From contig NZ_SMKW01000013.1 in the NCBI RefSeq assembly GCF_004348985.1, positions 89,422 to 153,421 on the forward strand: a DNA stretch of 64,000 nt, read 5' to 3'. Of the stretch, positions 36,734 through 45,907 are shown in pieces. Made by a program: the position numbers and the translations under genes. How positions within the stretch are numbered: position 1 is the first letter of the stretch; every line of letters starts with the position of its first letter. Under the pieces are notes generated by a model. That model was not told the DNA's origin and made no database searches. It saw only the letters and a list, made by a program, of their open reading frames with translations. This DNA is from Saccharopolyspora elongata. GTDB taxonomy: Bacteria > Actinomycetota > Actinomycetes > Mycobacteriales > Pseudonocardiaceae.

Positions 36734-37702
36734 CTACTGGTTCTGACGATCACCAGGCCCTGTTCGGCTGCCGAACGCGGCGCGGTACGGGGCCAGGAAT
36801 TCGGTCAGGGCGGCGAGCATTTCCCGCGGGGCTTCTTCGGCCGGGTAGTGCCCGCAGTCGGGCAGGACGACGCTCGTGACGTCTTCGGCGGCCGGGGCCA
36901 GGGTTTCGCCGACCAGGTCGCCGACGGAGCGGGCGCCGGCGATGGTCAGCACGGGCATGGTCAGCTTCCGCTCCTTGCGCCGGGCGTTCTGCGCGATCGT
37001 CGTGTCGATCGCGCGGTAGAACTCGAAGCTGGCGCGCAGGGCGTCGCGATCGGTGGCCAGGGCCTCGATGTAGAGGTCGACGGCGTGCTCCGGCAGTTGG
37101 CGGGCCGCTTTGGTCGCGAACTGGTACCCGAAGAAGAGCCGTTCCCGGCCTGCGACGAGTTCCTCGTTCAGCGAGCCGAGCCGGTTGAACCCGAAGTGCC
37201 ACAGCCGATCGACGGCCTCCTGCGGCGCGAACAGCGGTGGGGAGGGCGCTAAACCGGGGATCACGGCTTCGGCGAGGGCCAGGCGTTCCACGTGCTCGGG
37301 GTGGTCCGCGGCCAGCGCGTATCCGGTCCACATGCCGACGTCGTGGCCGACCATCGCGAAGCGGTCGTGTCCCAGCGAGCTCATCAGGCCCGCCATGTCG
37401 GCGGCGAGGGTGCCGGTGTCGTAGCCGTCTTCCGGCTTGCCGGACAGGCCCACGCCGCGGGGGTCGGGGGCGACGACCGTGAAGTCTCGCGCCAGCGCCG
37501 GCATCAGCTCGCGCCATGCGTACCAGGTCTGCGGCCAGCCGGCGAGCAGCAGCAACGGCGGCCCATCGCCGCCGGTCACGGCGTGCAGGCGCAGGTCACC
37601 GACCTGCACCCAGCGGCTGCGGAACGTGTCGGTGAACCCGGCGGGCAGCCCGGGGGCGCCGCTTGCGGAGCCGCGGCCTGCGGGCTCGGTTGTTTCTCCC
37701 AT
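36734..37702 (-). CDS. Alpha/beta hydrolase, epoxide hydrolase-like
   Basis: 322-residue cytosolic alpha/beta-hydrolase. The nucleophile is Asp in VGHDVGMWTGY, the sequence of epoxide hydrolases and haloalkane dehalogenases rather than esterases. Oxyanion region GWPQTWYAW, catalytic His in PDCGHYPAEEAP. Epoxide hydrolase is the likelier activity. It is divergent from a TetR gene with paired operator-like sequences between them, so it is probably repressed by that TetR and induced by its substrate. Confidence 0.88.
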   Translation of the reverse strand: MGETTEPAGRGSASGAPGLPAGFTDTFRSRWVQVGDLRLHAVTGGDGPPLLLLAGWPQTWYAWRELMPALARDFTVVAPDPRGVGLSGKPEDGYDTGTLAADMAGLMSSLGHDRFAMVGHDVGMWTGYALAADHPEHVERLALAEAVIPGLAPSPPLFAPQEAVDRLWHFGFNRLGSLNEELVAGRERLFFGYQFATKAARQLPEHAVDLYIEALATDRDALRASFEFYRAIDTTIAQNARRKERKLTMPVLTIAGARSVGDLVGETLAPAAEDVTSVVLPDCGHYPAEEAPREMLAALTEFLAPYRAAFGSRTGPGDRQNQ

Positions 37703-37720
37703 GCTCCGACCCTAAACCAT

Positions 37721-37763
37721 CTTGGAACGATCAGTCCATGATTCTTGTACCGTTCGTTCCAAG
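37721..37763. promoter_or_regulatory. Paired TetR operators between hydrolase and tetR
   Basis: CTTGGAACGA (37721-37730) recurs inverted as TCGTTCCAAG (37754-37763). The two 20-bp sites 37721-37740 and 37744-37763 match each other (in inverse) at about 16 of 20 bases, and each is itself weakly palindromic. Placed to control both divergent promoters. Confidence 0.65.
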
Positions 37764-37798
37764 AAGTAGGTAGGCTCACACCGAGCGGAAGGAGGCGC

Positions 37799-38389
37799 AT
37801 GTCGGGTCGCAAGCAGTTCGACGTCGACGAAGCCCTGGACAAGGCCATGGCGGTGTTCTGGCAGCGGGGATACGCAGACGCATCCCTGGACATGCTCGGC
37901 ACTGCCACCGGGCTGGGCCGGGGATCGCTCTACGGCGCGTTCGGCGGCAAGGACGAGTTGTTCCGCCGAGCGTTGGACCGGTACTCCGCGACGTACGGTG
38001 CCCGCTACGAGGACGCGCTCGGCGCGCACCGGGGCGATCCGGTCCGTGCCGTCGAGGCGTTCTTCGGCGTCATCCTGGCCAGGATCAACGACCCCGCTGT
38101 GCCGGAGGGCTGCCTCATCGCCCAGGCTGCCGCCCAGTCGGCCGTGCTGACGCCCGAAAGTGCCGCGCACGTCCGCCGCTTGCTCGACATGCAGCAGGCG
38201 CGCATCCGAGCCGCGCTCGACGATCCGCACGTCGACCCGGCGACGCTCGACGACCTCGCCATCTACGTCGTCGCGATCAACCAATCCCTCGCGGTGCTCA
38301 GCCGTGCCGGTGCGTCGGATCGGGAGCTGCGCACCGTGGTGCGCTTCGCCTGCGAGACCGTCGCGAGCCGGCTCGCCCCTGCCGGCTGA
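37799..38389 (+). CDS. TetR family repressor of the adjacent hydrolase
   Basis: 196 residues from ATG 37799 with a strong ribosome site (GGAAGGAGG). N-terminal HTH: FDVDEALDKAMAVFWQRGYA, then LGRGSLYGAFGGKDELFRRA. The C-terminal ligand domain includes PEGCLIAQAA, found in the NemR/ComR-like TetR group. Control of itself and the divergent hydrolase is inferred from the twin operator sites. Confidence 0.88.
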   Translation: MSGRKQFDVDEALDKAMAVFWQRGYADASLDMLGTATGLGRGSLYGAFGGKDELFRRALDRYSATYGARYEDALGAHRGDPVRAVEAFFGVILARINDPAVPEGCLIAQAAAQSAVLTPESAAHVRRLLDMQQARIRAALDDPHVDPATLDDLAIYVVAINQSLAVLSRAGASDRELRTVVRFACETVASRLAPAG

Positions 38390-38414
38390 CGCGCAGCCCG
38401 TTCCTGAAAAGAAG

Positions 38415-38466
38415 CACCCCCGGGGTGCAGGTTCAGTGCGCCTGTTGAACCTGCACCCCGGGGGTG
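38415..38466. terminator. 21-bp perfect hairpin, tetR / secreted protein junction
   Basis: Perfect 21-bp stem (38415-38435 with 38446-38466), 10-nt loop, at a convergent junction. Strong enough to stop transcription from both sides. Confidence 0.88.
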
Positions 38467-38523
38467 TGCGTATTGGTGCGCCGCCTTCTTCGGATGTGGG
38501 ACGGCGCTTCGAAGTCAGTTCGT

Positions 38524-38745
38524 TCAGTCGGTCCAGACCCACAGGAGGATCGGGTCGCCCATGCCGGCCTCGATGGCGCAGCCGGTCCAGCGGCCCTGGG
38601 CCTTCCCGGCCTCGCACGCCGCCTCAGCCGCTTCGTACGACGGGTAAACTCCTGCCGGGTACGGGCCACCGGAGGCCATGGCCGGGGCGCTGAAGGCGAG
38701 GAGTCCGGCGACGGCCGCGACCCCGACGGTGATCTTGCGAAGCAC
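38524..38745 (-). CDS. Small secreted protein
   Basis: 73 residues. The GTG start at 38745 is set by the strong ribosome site GGAGGAATCATC. Signal peptide VLRKITVGVAAVAGLLAFSA, cleavage near APAMA-SGG. The mature part is about 50 residues with two cysteines (EAACEAG, WTGCAIE) that may form a disulfide, and a hydrophobic end (ILLWVWTD). Similar short secreted proteins are common in actinobacteria; function unknown. Confidence 0.75.
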   Translation of the reverse strand: MLRKITVGVAAVAGLLAFSAPAMASGGPYPAGVYPSYEAAEAACEAGKAQGRWTGCAIEAGMGDPILLWVWTD

Positions 38746-38905
38746 GATGATTCCTCCGAGATAGTAGGAATGTTGCGCGGATCCGCTTTCGTGCAAAACG
38801 CTATCCGGGCGCGGAGCGCCCGCCCAAGAATCCGGAGCACAAACTGCCCGAAGAGGACACCCCGCCTTCCCCTACGGCACCGCGAATGCGCTTTCGGCAG
38901 GTAGC

Positions 38906-38955
38906 GGCCCGTGAGTGGTTTGTGTCGCTATGACAACACAAAACACACACGGGCC
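38906..38955. repeat. CGTGAGTG-family palindrome, copy 6
   Basis: 50-bp palindrome (GGCCCGTGAGTGGTTTGTGT and near-complement, loop CGCTATGACAAC) between the VOC gene end and the secreted-protein gene. Confidence 0.78.
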
Positions 38956-38978
38956 AGGCCGGCGGAAAACGGTGTCGA

Positions 38979-39338
38979 TCAGGTGATCGCTGCGCCGAGA
39001 TGGATCTGGTTGTCGTCCGGGTCGGCGGCCGTGGCGATGCGTTCGCCCCAGGGCATGTCCTGGGGTTCCCGGAGGATCGGGACGCCTGCGGCTCGGAGGC
39101 GGCCCACCGCTTCATCGACGTCGTCGGTGTAGAGCCACAGGGCGAAATGGCGGCCCGGCCGCACTTCGGGATTCGCGCCGAGGCCGAGCTTGAGGGATTC
39201 CAGGCGGAGCGTGACGAATTCGGGTTCGCCTTCGGTGGGGAACCGGTATTGCGACTCGAATCCGAGCACATCGCAGTAGAAGCGCATCGCGCGGCCGAGG
39301 TCGGGCGTCGACAAGATCGGGAAGGCTTCGCGGAACAT
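38979..39338 (-). CDS. VOC (glyoxalase/bleomycin resistance) family protein
   Basis: 119 residues, one vicinal-oxygen-chelate module with two beta-alpha-beta repeats: PDLGRAMRFYCDVLGFESQY, then DVDEAVGRLRAAGVPILREP and the ending ADPDDNQIHLG. The metal-ligand Glu/His positions are partly conserved. May bind or modify a small hydrophobic compound; the activity cannot be told. Confidence 0.87.
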   Translation of the reverse strand: MFREAFPILSTPDLGRAMRFYCDVLGFESQYRFPTEGEPEFVTLRLESLKLGLGANPEVRPGRHFALWLYTDDVDEAVGRLRAAGVPILREPQDMPWGERIATAADPDDNQIHLGAAIT

Positions 39339-39445
39339 GCGCGGACGCTACCGCCGAACCAGGAAATTCCACCGCTGCGCACCGAGGCGCCGGGAATCCG
39401 CGAGTTCTGGGCCGGTTGCGGTGCGTGCCCGGTTAACGTGGTGCC

Positions 39446-40729
39446 GTGTCGCGGCAGGAGCATTCCGATCTTCCCCCGGTCCACGAGGCGTGGTTGCCGC
39501 GGGAACACCCGCTGCACCGGCCCCGGCACGGCAGGCGCCAGCTGGCCGCGCTGGTGTGCGCGGTGCTGTTCTTCACCGCGCCGGTGGTGACCTGGGTCTT
39601 CGGCGCGCGTGCCGAGCAGCTGGAGAACCGCCCGCTCGCGGCCTTCCCCAGCGTCACCGAAGGCTGGGGGTTCTTCACCGGGCTGAACGCGTGGGCCACC
39701 GACAACCTGCCGTTCCGCAAGGGCGCCGTGCAGTCGGTCGACGCGCTCAGCCGCGGCGTGTTCGGCGAGCCCGCGCGGCTGGCCGGCGGCTCGCACACCT
39801 CGCCGATAGGTGCCGGGCAGGTGGACGAGAAACCGCCGATCAACGAGAACGTGTTCCCCGCCGTCATCGAGGGCAAGAACGGCTGGCTGTACCTCGGCCA
39901 CGACGTGGCGTACCGGTGCGTGCCGAAGCGGACCCTGGACGAGGTGATCGCCGGGCTGCGGCGCTGGCGCGCCGTGGTGGAGGCGTCGGGCCGGGAGTTC
40001 CAGCTGGTCATCGCCCCGGACAAGTCCACCGTCTACCCGGAGAACATGCCGGACGGCTACGCCGGGAAGGACTGCTCGACGCAGGTCCGCGACGAGTTCT
40101 GGCGCCGGCTGCCCGCCGCGACCGGCGCGGTGGACCTGCGCGCCCAGCTGCGCGAGGTCGCGGCGCGCAACCAGCGGCCGATCTACCACGACATCGACAC
40201 GCACTGGACCCACGAGGGCGGCATCGCCATGACCTACCAGCTCGCGGAACGCCTGCGGCCGGGCGTGACGAGCAGCTGGCTGATCCGGCCGTCCCGGCAG
40301 TACCCGCACAGCGCCGACATCCCGGACCTGCTCGGGCAGGACCGGACCGTGCCGATCCAGGCGTACTCGCTGGCGCCCGACGGCGGGCCGGAGGACAACA
40401 CGCAGTTCAAGCCCAGCGACTTCCACCAGCCGCTGCACCTGGAGTCGCCGGCGCTGCCGGGCGTGATCGACCGGCCGGTGCGGATGGTCGGCGACTCGTT
40501 CACCCAGTTCGCGAGCCCGTACCTGGCGGCGACATTCGCCGACATCACGGTCACGCACCCGGACAACGTCGCGCTGGACCCGGTGGCGGCGGGCCAGTTG
40601 CTGGCGGAAGGCGAAGTGGTCACCTTCGAGCTCTCGGAGCGCTTCGTGGCGGGAGGCCGCTACCCGATGCTCGACCCGGAGGTGGCCGACCAGGTCGGCG
40701 CGATCCTCGCAGCCCACCCCATCCGCTGA
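39446..40729 (+). CDS. AlgJ/AlgX-like SGNH acetyltransferase partner
   Basis: 427 residues from GTG 39446: one N-terminal membrane helix (about residues 33-53) and an extracytoplasmic DHHW/SGNH-like domain. Motifs: LENRPLAAFPS (AlgJ family start), GKNGWLYLGHDVAY, the catalytic Asp-His in DIDTHWTHEGG and the nucleophile Ser in MVGDSFTQFAS. AlgJ/AlgX proteins take acyl groups passed through an MBOAT protein and put them on exopolysaccharide. The only MBOAT gene nearby is at 33.5 kb. Confidence 0.87.
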   Translation: MSRQEHSDLPPVHEAWLPREHPLHRPRHGRRQLAALVCAVLFFTAPVVTWVFGARAEQLENRPLAAFPSVTEGWGFFTGLNAWATDNLPFRKGAVQSVDALSRGVFGEPARLAGGSHTSPIGAGQVDEKPPINENVFPAVIEGKNGWLYLGHDVAYRCVPKRTLDEVIAGLRRWRAVVEASGREFQLVIAPDKSTVYPENMPDGYAGKDCSTQVRDEFWRRLPAATGAVDLRAQLREVAARNQRPIYHDIDTHWTHEGGIAMTYQLAERLRPGVTSSWLIRPSRQYPHSADIPDLLGQDRTVPIQAYSLAPDGGPEDNTQFKPSDFHQPLHLESPALPGVIDRPVRMVGDSFTQFASPYLAATFADITVTHPDNVALDPVAAGQLLAEGEVVTFELSERFVAGGRYPMLDPEVADQVGAILAAHPIR

Positions 40730-40760
40730 CCTTCCGCAATGCGGACGTGCGCTTCCAGAA

Positions 40761-40839
40761 TCCCGATTTTGCCTAAAATTGGGAACCGTCCCGACACGCC
40801 GTGGGTGAGTCGGGCTCCCAATTTTAGGCAAAATCGGAA
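40761..40839. repeat. CCCAATTTTAGGC palindrome pair (inverted copies)
   Basis: Units at 40761-40784 and 40816-40839 in opposite orientation, together forming a stem of about 24 bp; each is also a palindrome (CCCAATTTT/AAAATCGG type). Convergent junction of the AlgJ-like gene and ectD. Related to 23291-23368. Confidence 0.82.
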
Positions 40840-40938
40840 ACCCACCGGAGCCCGCAGAGAGGCCGCGTGGCGCACTGAGCCCACCCGAGGCTGTGGTGCG
40901 GGGCACCCGGGGTCGCAGGTGCCCCGCACTTCCGCCGG

Positions 40939-41841
40939 TCAGCGTTGGATCGGGATCGTTCTTCTGGAGGCGACGAAGTCCGGGCGGGGGTTGCTCGCCG
41001 CGAACGGCTCCACCAGCTCGTTCTCCACGCTGTTGAACACCACGAAGATGTTCGAGCGCGGGAACGGCGTGATGTTGTTCCCCGAGCCGTGCATGCAGTT
41101 CGAGTCGAACCACAGCGCCGACCCCGCTTGGCCCGTGAACTGCTCGATGCCGTGCTCGTAGGCCAGCTTCGTGATGTCGTCCTCCGTCGGCACCCCGATG
41201 CGCTGCTGCTTCAGCGACGACTTGTAGTTGTCGTCCGGCGTTTCGCCCACGCAGGACACGAACGTCCGGTGCGAGCCCGGCATGATCATCAGCCCGCCGT
41301 TGTACGGGTAGTTGTCGGTTAGCGCGATCGAGATGCTCACCGCGCGCATCGCCGGCATGCCGTCCTCGGCGTGCCAGGTCTCGAAATCGGAGTGCCAGTA
41401 GAAGCCCGTGCCCCGGTAGCCGGGCATGTAGTTGATCCGGCTCTGGTGCACGTACACGTCCGAGCCGAGGATCTGCCTGGCCCGGTCCAGCACTCGCGGA
41501 TCGCGCACCAGCTCCGCGATCAGCTCGCTCATCCGGTGCACCTCGAAGATCGAACGGACCTCGTCGGAGCTGTGCTCCACGATGGTCCGCTCATCGGCCC
41601 GCACCGCCGGGTCCCTGGTGAGCCGTTCCAGCTCCTGCCAGTAGGTCTGGACCTCGGCTGGCGACAGCAGGCCCTCGACGACGTGGAAGCCCTTGGCCTG
41701 GTAGGCCGCGAGCTCTTCCGCGGTCGCCGGGCCGGCCGTCACGCCGGGCCAGACGGTGGGGTCCTCTCGCCGGATCAACGCCGGCTCGGCGCTCACCCGG
41801 GTCGGATAACGATCCTGGGTGCTCAGATCAGCGACGGTCAT
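40939..41841 (-). CDS. ectD: Ectoine 5-hydroxylase
   Basis: Fe(II)/2-oxoglutarate dioxygenase that turns ectoine into 5-hydroxyectoine. 300 residues from ATG 41841 (ribosome site AAGGAGG). Iron ligands His and Asp in FYWHSDFETWHAEDGM and distal His in DSNCMHGSGNN. The EctD signature around these residues is intact. Last gene of the ect cluster, 203 bases after ectC, so it may also have its own promoter. Confidence 0.95.
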   Translation of the reverse strand: MTVADLSTQDRYPTRVSAEPALIRREDPTVWPGVTAGPATAEELAAYQAKGFHVVEGLLSPAEVQTYWQELERLTRDPAVRADERTIVEHSSDEVRSIFEVHRMSELIAELVRDPRVLDRARQILGSDVYVHQSRINYMPGYRGTGFYWHSDFETWHAEDGMPAMRAVSISIALTDNYPYNGGLMIMPGSHRTFVSCVGETPDDNYKSSLKQQRIGVPTEDDITKLAYEHGIEQFTGQAGSALWFDSNCMHGSGNNITPFPRSNIFVVFNSVENELVEPFAASNPRPDFVASRRTIPIQR

Positions 41842-42044
41842 GGTTTGCGCCTCCTTCGCGAATTCCCGCCGGAGCGGTCGGTGCAGGTGGCACCGCCGCC
41901 AGTTCTCGGTTCCTCGGTTAGAAGCGGCGCACGTATGCGCCCGCAACTTCCCACGTCATCGCGTGGGAAGACCCGTCAACGCACGTGGCGGGCAACCACT
42001 TCCGGTTACCCGCCACGGGCGGTTCACAAGCTCGAACAGCGAAT

Positions 42045-42455
42045 TCAGCCGGCGACCGGCGTCTCGTCGTCCTCCACGACCAGCGGGTACACGCCGTTCT
42101 CGTCGTGCACCTCGCGCCCGGTCACCGGCGGGTTGAACACGCACACCGTGCGCATGGTCGTCCGCGGCCGGACCTGGTGCTTGTCGTGGTTGTTCAGCAG
42201 GTACAGCGAGCCCGGCTTGAGCTGGTGGACCTCGCCGGTCGCCTTGTCCTCGATCTCGCCCTCACCTTCGGTGATGAAGACCGCCTCGATGTGGTTGGCG
42301 TACCAGAAGTCGTTCACCGTGCCGGCGTAGAGGGTGGTCTCGTGCACCGAGAAGCCGACCTTCTCCTTGGCCAGCACGATGCGCTTGCTGCGCCAGTTCT
42401 CCGTCTTGATGTCGGCGTCGGTGTCGTCGATTTCCGACAGGTGCCGGACGATCAC
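42045..42455 (-). CDS. ectC: Ectoine synthase
   Basis: Cupin enzyme that cyclises N-gamma-acetyl-diaminobutyrate to ectoine. 136 residues from GTG 42455 (GGAGGAACT upstream). Family features: [20 protein letters not shown], cupin metal/substrate loop [20 protein letters not shown], and [15 protein letters not shown]. Lies downstream of ectB with a strong palindrome in the 109-base gap between them. Confidence 0.96.
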   Translation of the reverse strand: MIVRHLSEIDDTDADIKTENWRSKRIVLAKEKVGFSVHETTLYAGTVNDFWYANHIEAVFITEGEGEIEDKATGEVHQLKPGSLYLLNNHDKHQVRPRTTMRTVCVFNPPVTGREVHDENGVYPLVVEDDETPVAG

Positions 42456-42493
42456 AGTTCCTCCAGTGGATCAACTTGCAGTTCTGCCGCAGC

Positions 42494-42546
42494 GGAGCGA
42501 ACGGTCCGTTCACGCCTCTTGGCGAGGCGAACGGTCCGTTCGCTCC
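42494..42546. repeat. GAACGGTCCGTTC hairpin inside the ect operon
   Basis: 18-bp perfect arms (42494-42511 with 42529-42546), each containing the 13-bp palindrome GAACGGTCCGTTC. It sits between ectB and ectC, where it could attenuate ectC and ectD expression. Confidence 0.8.
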
Positions 42547-42564
42547 ACGACGCGGAGTGCCGGA

Positions 42565-43809
42565 TCAGGCCAGCACAGAGTGGACCGAGTCGCGGATGAT
42601 CTGAAGACCCTGCTCCAGTTCGTCATCCGAAACGGTCAACGGCGGCATGATCTTGATGACCTCGCTGCTCGGGCCCGAGGTCTCCACCAGCAGCTTGCGG
42701 TCGAAGGCCGCCTTGGAGACCTTGCCCGCCACGTCGGTGTCCTCGAAGCCGAGCCCGCGCGCCAGCCCGCGGCCCTTGGCCACCGCGCCGTACTTGGCGG
42801 CGAGCTCCTCGAGCACCTCGCCGACCCGCTCGCCCTTGGCGATGGTGGACTTCTCCAGCGAGTCGTCGGCCCAGTACTGCTTCAGGGCCTCGGTGGCGGT
42901 GACGAACGCCGGGTTGTTGCCGCGGAACGTGCCGTTGTGCTCGCCCGGCTCCCAGACGTCGTGCTCCGGCTTGATGAGGGTCAGCGCCAGCGGCAGCCCG
43001 TAGCCGCCGATGGACTTGGACAGGCAGACGATGTCCGGCTGGATGCCGGCCTCTTCGAAGCTGAAGAACGGACCGGTGCGGCCGCAGCCCATCTGCACGT
43101 CGTCGACGATCATCAGCATGCCGTGCTTCTGGCAGAGCTCGTAGAGCCCGCGCAGCCACGCCGGCCGCGACGAGTTGATGCCGCCTTCGCCCTGCAGCGT
43201 CTCGACGATCACCGCGGCGGGCTCGTTGAGGCCGCTGCCGCTGTCCTCCAGCATCTTCTCGAAGTACAGGAAGTCCGGGACCTGGCCGTCGAAGTAGTCG
43301 TCGTAGGGCATCGGCGTGGCGTGCACCAGCGGGATGCCGGCGCCGCCGCGCTTCATCGAGTTGCCGGTCACCGACAGCGAACCCAGCGTCATGCCGTGGA
43401 AGGCGTTGGTGAAGCTGATGATCGATTCCCGGCCGGTGATCTTGCGAACCAGCTTCAGCGCCGACTCCACCGAGTTGGTGCCGGTCGGGCCGGGGAACTG
43501 GACCTTGTAGTTCAGCCCGCGCGGTTCGAGCACGTTGTCCCGGAAGGTTTCCAGGAACGCGCGCTTGGCCACAGTGGACTGGTCCAGGCCGTGCGTGACG
43601 CCGTCGCGCTCGATGTACTCGATGAGTTTTCGTTTCAGCAGCGGGTTGTTGTGCCCGTAGTTGAGCGCGCCGGCACCGGCGAAGAAGTCCAGGTACCCGG
43701 TGCCGTCCTCGTCGTAGAGGTAGCTGCCACCGGCGCGGTCGAAGACCGTCGGCCAGGTGCGGCTGTAGCTGCGTACTTCCGATTCCAGGGTTGCGAAGAT
43801 GTCGTTCAC
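42565..43809 (-). CDS. ectB: Diaminobutyrate-2-oxoglutarate transaminase
   Basis: PLP aminotransferase (class III) making L-2,4-diaminobutyrate from aspartate semialdehyde. 414 residues from GTG 43809 (GGAGGATC). PLP-binding Asp in [19 protein letters not shown], Schiff-base Lys in [15 protein letters not shown], substrate region [14 protein letters not shown]. Between ectA and ectC in the standard order. Confidence 0.96.
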   Translation of the reverse strand: MNDIFATLESEVRSYSRTWPTVFDRAGGSYLYDEDGTGYLDFFAGAGALNYGHNNPLLKRKLIEYIERDGVTHGLDQSTVAKRAFLETFRDNVLEPRGLNYKVQFPGPTGTNSVESALKLVRKITGRESIISFTNAFHGMTLGSLSVTGNSMKRGGAGIPLVHATPMPYDDYFDGQVPDFLYFEKMLEDSGSGLNEPAAVIVETLQGEGGINSSRPAWLRGLYELCQKHGMLMIVDDVQMGCGRTGPFFSFEEAGIQPDIVCLSKSIGGYGLPLALTLIKPEHDVWEPGEHNGTFRGNNPAFVTATEALKQYWADDSLEKSTIAKGERVGEVLEELAAKYGAVAKGRGLARGLGFEDTDVAGKVSKAAFDRKLLVETSGPSSEVIKIMPPLTVSDDELEQGLQIIRDSVHSVLA

Positions 43810-43889
43810 GATCCTCCGTTCGGCCAGGCAGCGCGTTGTGCGCGCGCCCGGCACTTCAAGAACAAGATTTCGTGCCAGGACGGCGGCCG

Positions 43890-44456
43890 TCAGGCTCCGG
43901 CGGCGGCCGCCGGAACGGGCTCGAAAGGCCCGATGCGGTACAGGTCCTCCCCCAGGTGCGCATCAGGGAACAGGTCGGCGGTGAACAGCTCGCTGCGTTC
44001 CAGGCCGGCCGAGCGCTTGCGCGCCAGCGCCGTGAACAGGTTGATCGATGCAGCGTTGTCAGCCGTGATCGTCGTCTCCAGGTACCGCACACCGCGCGGC
44101 AGCACGCGGTCCACCAGGTGGCCGAGGAGTCGGCCCGCCACGCCACCACCGCGCTGGGATGCATCGACGGCGATCTGCCACACGACGAGCGTGTCGGGGG
44201 CGTCCGGCCGGATGTAACCGGTCACGAATCCCACGACCGCACCGTCGGTGCGTGCCACCGCGGAGGTCTGCGCGAAGTCCCGGCACCACAACAAATATGC
44301 GTAGGACGAGTTCACATCGAGCACTGCCGAATCACGGGTGATTCGGTAGAGCTCAGGGCCGTCCGCGACGACCGGAGTATCGATCTCCAACCGTCCGGCT
44401 GAACCGCTGTCGCCATTCCGTTTGTCGATGTTATGGCTCGGTTTGTCGCCGGTCAT
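43890..44456 (-). CDS. ectA: L-2,4-diaminobutyrate N-gamma-acetyltransferase
   Basis: GNAT acetyltransferase, 188 residues. Acetyl-CoA loop [20 protein letters not shown] preceded by [28 protein letters not shown] is the EctA ending. The N-terminal 20 residues are variable, so an internal start is possible. First gene of ectABC-D; its promoter should lie in the AT-richer 44457-44560 stretch. Confidence 0.94.
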   Translation of the reverse strand: MTGDKPSHNIDKRNGDSGSAGRLEIDTPVVADGPELYRITRDSAVLDVNSSYAYLLWCRDFAQTSAVARTDGAVVGFVTGYIRPDAPDTLVVWQIAVDASQRGGGVAGRLLGHLVDRVLPRGVRYLETTITADNAASINLFTALARKRSAGLERSELFTADLFPDAHLGEDLYRIGPFEPVPAAAAGA

Positions 44457-44792
44457 GCTTTGCCAACTTAACAGAACATCCGTAACGCGTCAGGCTCCCG
44501 ACGCGATAACTATCCGTCTACCAGGAGAGACACGATTTTACACGTGAGAAGCACTACACAAACGTTGCAATGCGCTTCGGCGCGATGCTACCGATCGTCT
44601 TCGGATTGCTAGATCAATCCATTCAGTGCGGCTTTGACCTGCGCAAACGCTGAATTCCGCGGCGCCGTCGGGATGCATCAAGAAGAAGTTCTCAGATAGT
44701 CCGAAAAACTGCTCGGATCGGGTGAACATCAATGCACAAGCGGTCCGCCCGGGGCCTGGAGGCACCCGGACGGACCGCTACGCGATCTTGAT
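44457..44792. other. ectA promoter region and protease 3' flank
   Basis: 336 bases of lower GC. It holds the ectA promoter (no clear -35/-10 chosen) and the protease terminator at 44739-44779. A 75-codon frame here has poor codon bias and is not accepted. Confidence 0.45.
44739..44779 (-). terminator. Terminator of the trypsin-like protease gene
   Basis: 15-bp stem (44739-44753 with 44765-44779, one G-T pair), 11-nt loop, 14 bases past the protease stop. Confidence 0.8.
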
Positions 44793-45512
44793 CTACACGC
44801 CCGCGATCGACTGGATCCAGTCGCGGTACTCGGTGATGTTGGTGTAGGCCGTGTTCGACTGGCGGTCGCTGGTCGAAGCCACGCCCACCTGCACGTTCCC
44901 GGAGAACATCGGGCCGCCGGAGTCGCCGCCGGCCGGGATGCCGTCGCCGCGGGTGGCGCACACCGCGGTGCCGCCGCGGTAGTCGCTGCACGCGATGTCG
45001 GTCACGTTCACGTCGGCGACCTTCAGGATCCGCGACTGGCACTGGATCTCGGGCTGGTCGGTGCAGGTCGCGCCCCAGCCGTAGGTCTGCACGGTCTGGC
45101 CGACCTGGACGTCGCCGACCGAGCCCAGCGGGGCGTACTCGGTCTGGACCGCGTGGTCGATGTTCACCAGCGCGAGGTCGGCGGAGTCGTGGGTGTGGAC
45201 TCCGCCGGGCTTGGCGTTGGCGCGCTCGCCCTGCGTCTGGTCGACGTTGCCGATGTTGAAGCTGAGGGAACCGCCGCCGGCGACGCAGTGCTCGGCGGTG
45301 AGCACCCACTCCGGGGCGATGATGGTGGCGCTGCAGTTCTCCTGGCCGTTGGCGAACAGCCGCGCCGCCCAGGGTGCGCTGTCCACCTCCCGGCCGTCGA
45401 TGATCTTGGTGGAGACGTCCGGCGACGGCGTCTCCGCTTGGGCCGGGGCGGCGAAGGCGGCGACGGCCAACACTGCTCCGGCGAGTCCGGCGAGGTTTCG
45501 GGCGAGCGACAC
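44793..45512 (-). CDS. Secreted trypsin-like serine protease (S1)
   Basis: 239 residues from GTG 45512 (AAGGAG ribosome site). Signal peptide SLARNLAGLAGAVLAVAAFA ending APAQA, then a short propeptide to the mature start IIDGREVDSAPWAA. Catalytic triad: His in LTAEHC, Asp in HDSADLALV, Ser in GDSGGP. Cysteines are placed as in actinobacterial S1A proteases (six to eight, disulfides expected). An extracellular digestive or processing enzyme. Confidence 0.93.
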   Translation of the reverse strand: MSLARNLAGLAGAVLAVAAFAAPAQAETPSPDVSTKIIDGREVDSAPWAARLFANGQENCSATIIAPEWVLTAEHCVAGGGSLSFNIGNVDQTQGERANAKPGGVHTHDSADLALVNIDHAVQTEYAPLGSVGDVQVGQTVQTYGWGATCTDQPEIQCQSRILKVADVNVTDIACSDYRGGTAVCATRGDGIPAGGDSGGPMFSGNVQVGVASTSDRQSNTAYTNITEYRDWIQSIAGV

Positions 45513-45863
45513 GCTGATCTCCTTCGGTTCACGAGGGCACAGCTGGTTCGAACCGAGAGGAGACTCTTCACTCGATCGAGTGAAGATGTCCATCGCTTGA
45601 GCACAATTCGCCAATTGCTGGTGAAAGATCGAAATTGATCAAGATGTCCGGAGGTCGCGGAAGTCGGGCCGCCGTCGCGAATTCCCGTATTTCGCGGATC
45701 CGCGAAACGCGATCGGGATCGATTCCCTTTTCGCCGGAGCGGGTCGGGCTCGCGGGGCCCGGCGTCGGGCGGGCGCTGCCGAACCGCGCGTGATCGCATC
45801 CGGCTGACGGGCTTGCGAGCTGAAGTGATTGCCCCCGCAATGGGGTATGTCAGCTGGTCAGCA
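45513..45863. other. 351-base gap upstream of the protease
   Basis: Promoter region of the protease (minus strand). Short stretch CGATCGAGTGAAGA near 45574 repeats TCACTCGATCG just before it (inverted repeat ACTCGATCGAGT at about 45571-45582, a possible operator). No gene recognised. Confidence 0.4.
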
Positions 45864-45880
45864 ATGTCCTATTAGGACAT
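45864..45880. promoter_or_regulatory. Perfect palindrome ATGTCCTATTAGGACAT
   Basis: 8-bp perfect arms around one central T, 28 bases upstream of the small LAxTG gene, overlapping where its promoter should be. Probable operator of an unidentified repressor. Confidence 0.55.
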
Positions 45881-45907
45881 CTACGCTGCCCCGCGTGATC
45901 AGGAACG

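Noticed and set aside
44538..44765. 75-codon minus-strand frame upstream of ectA
   Set aside because: Poor codon bias, overlaps the protease terminator and the ectA promoter region.
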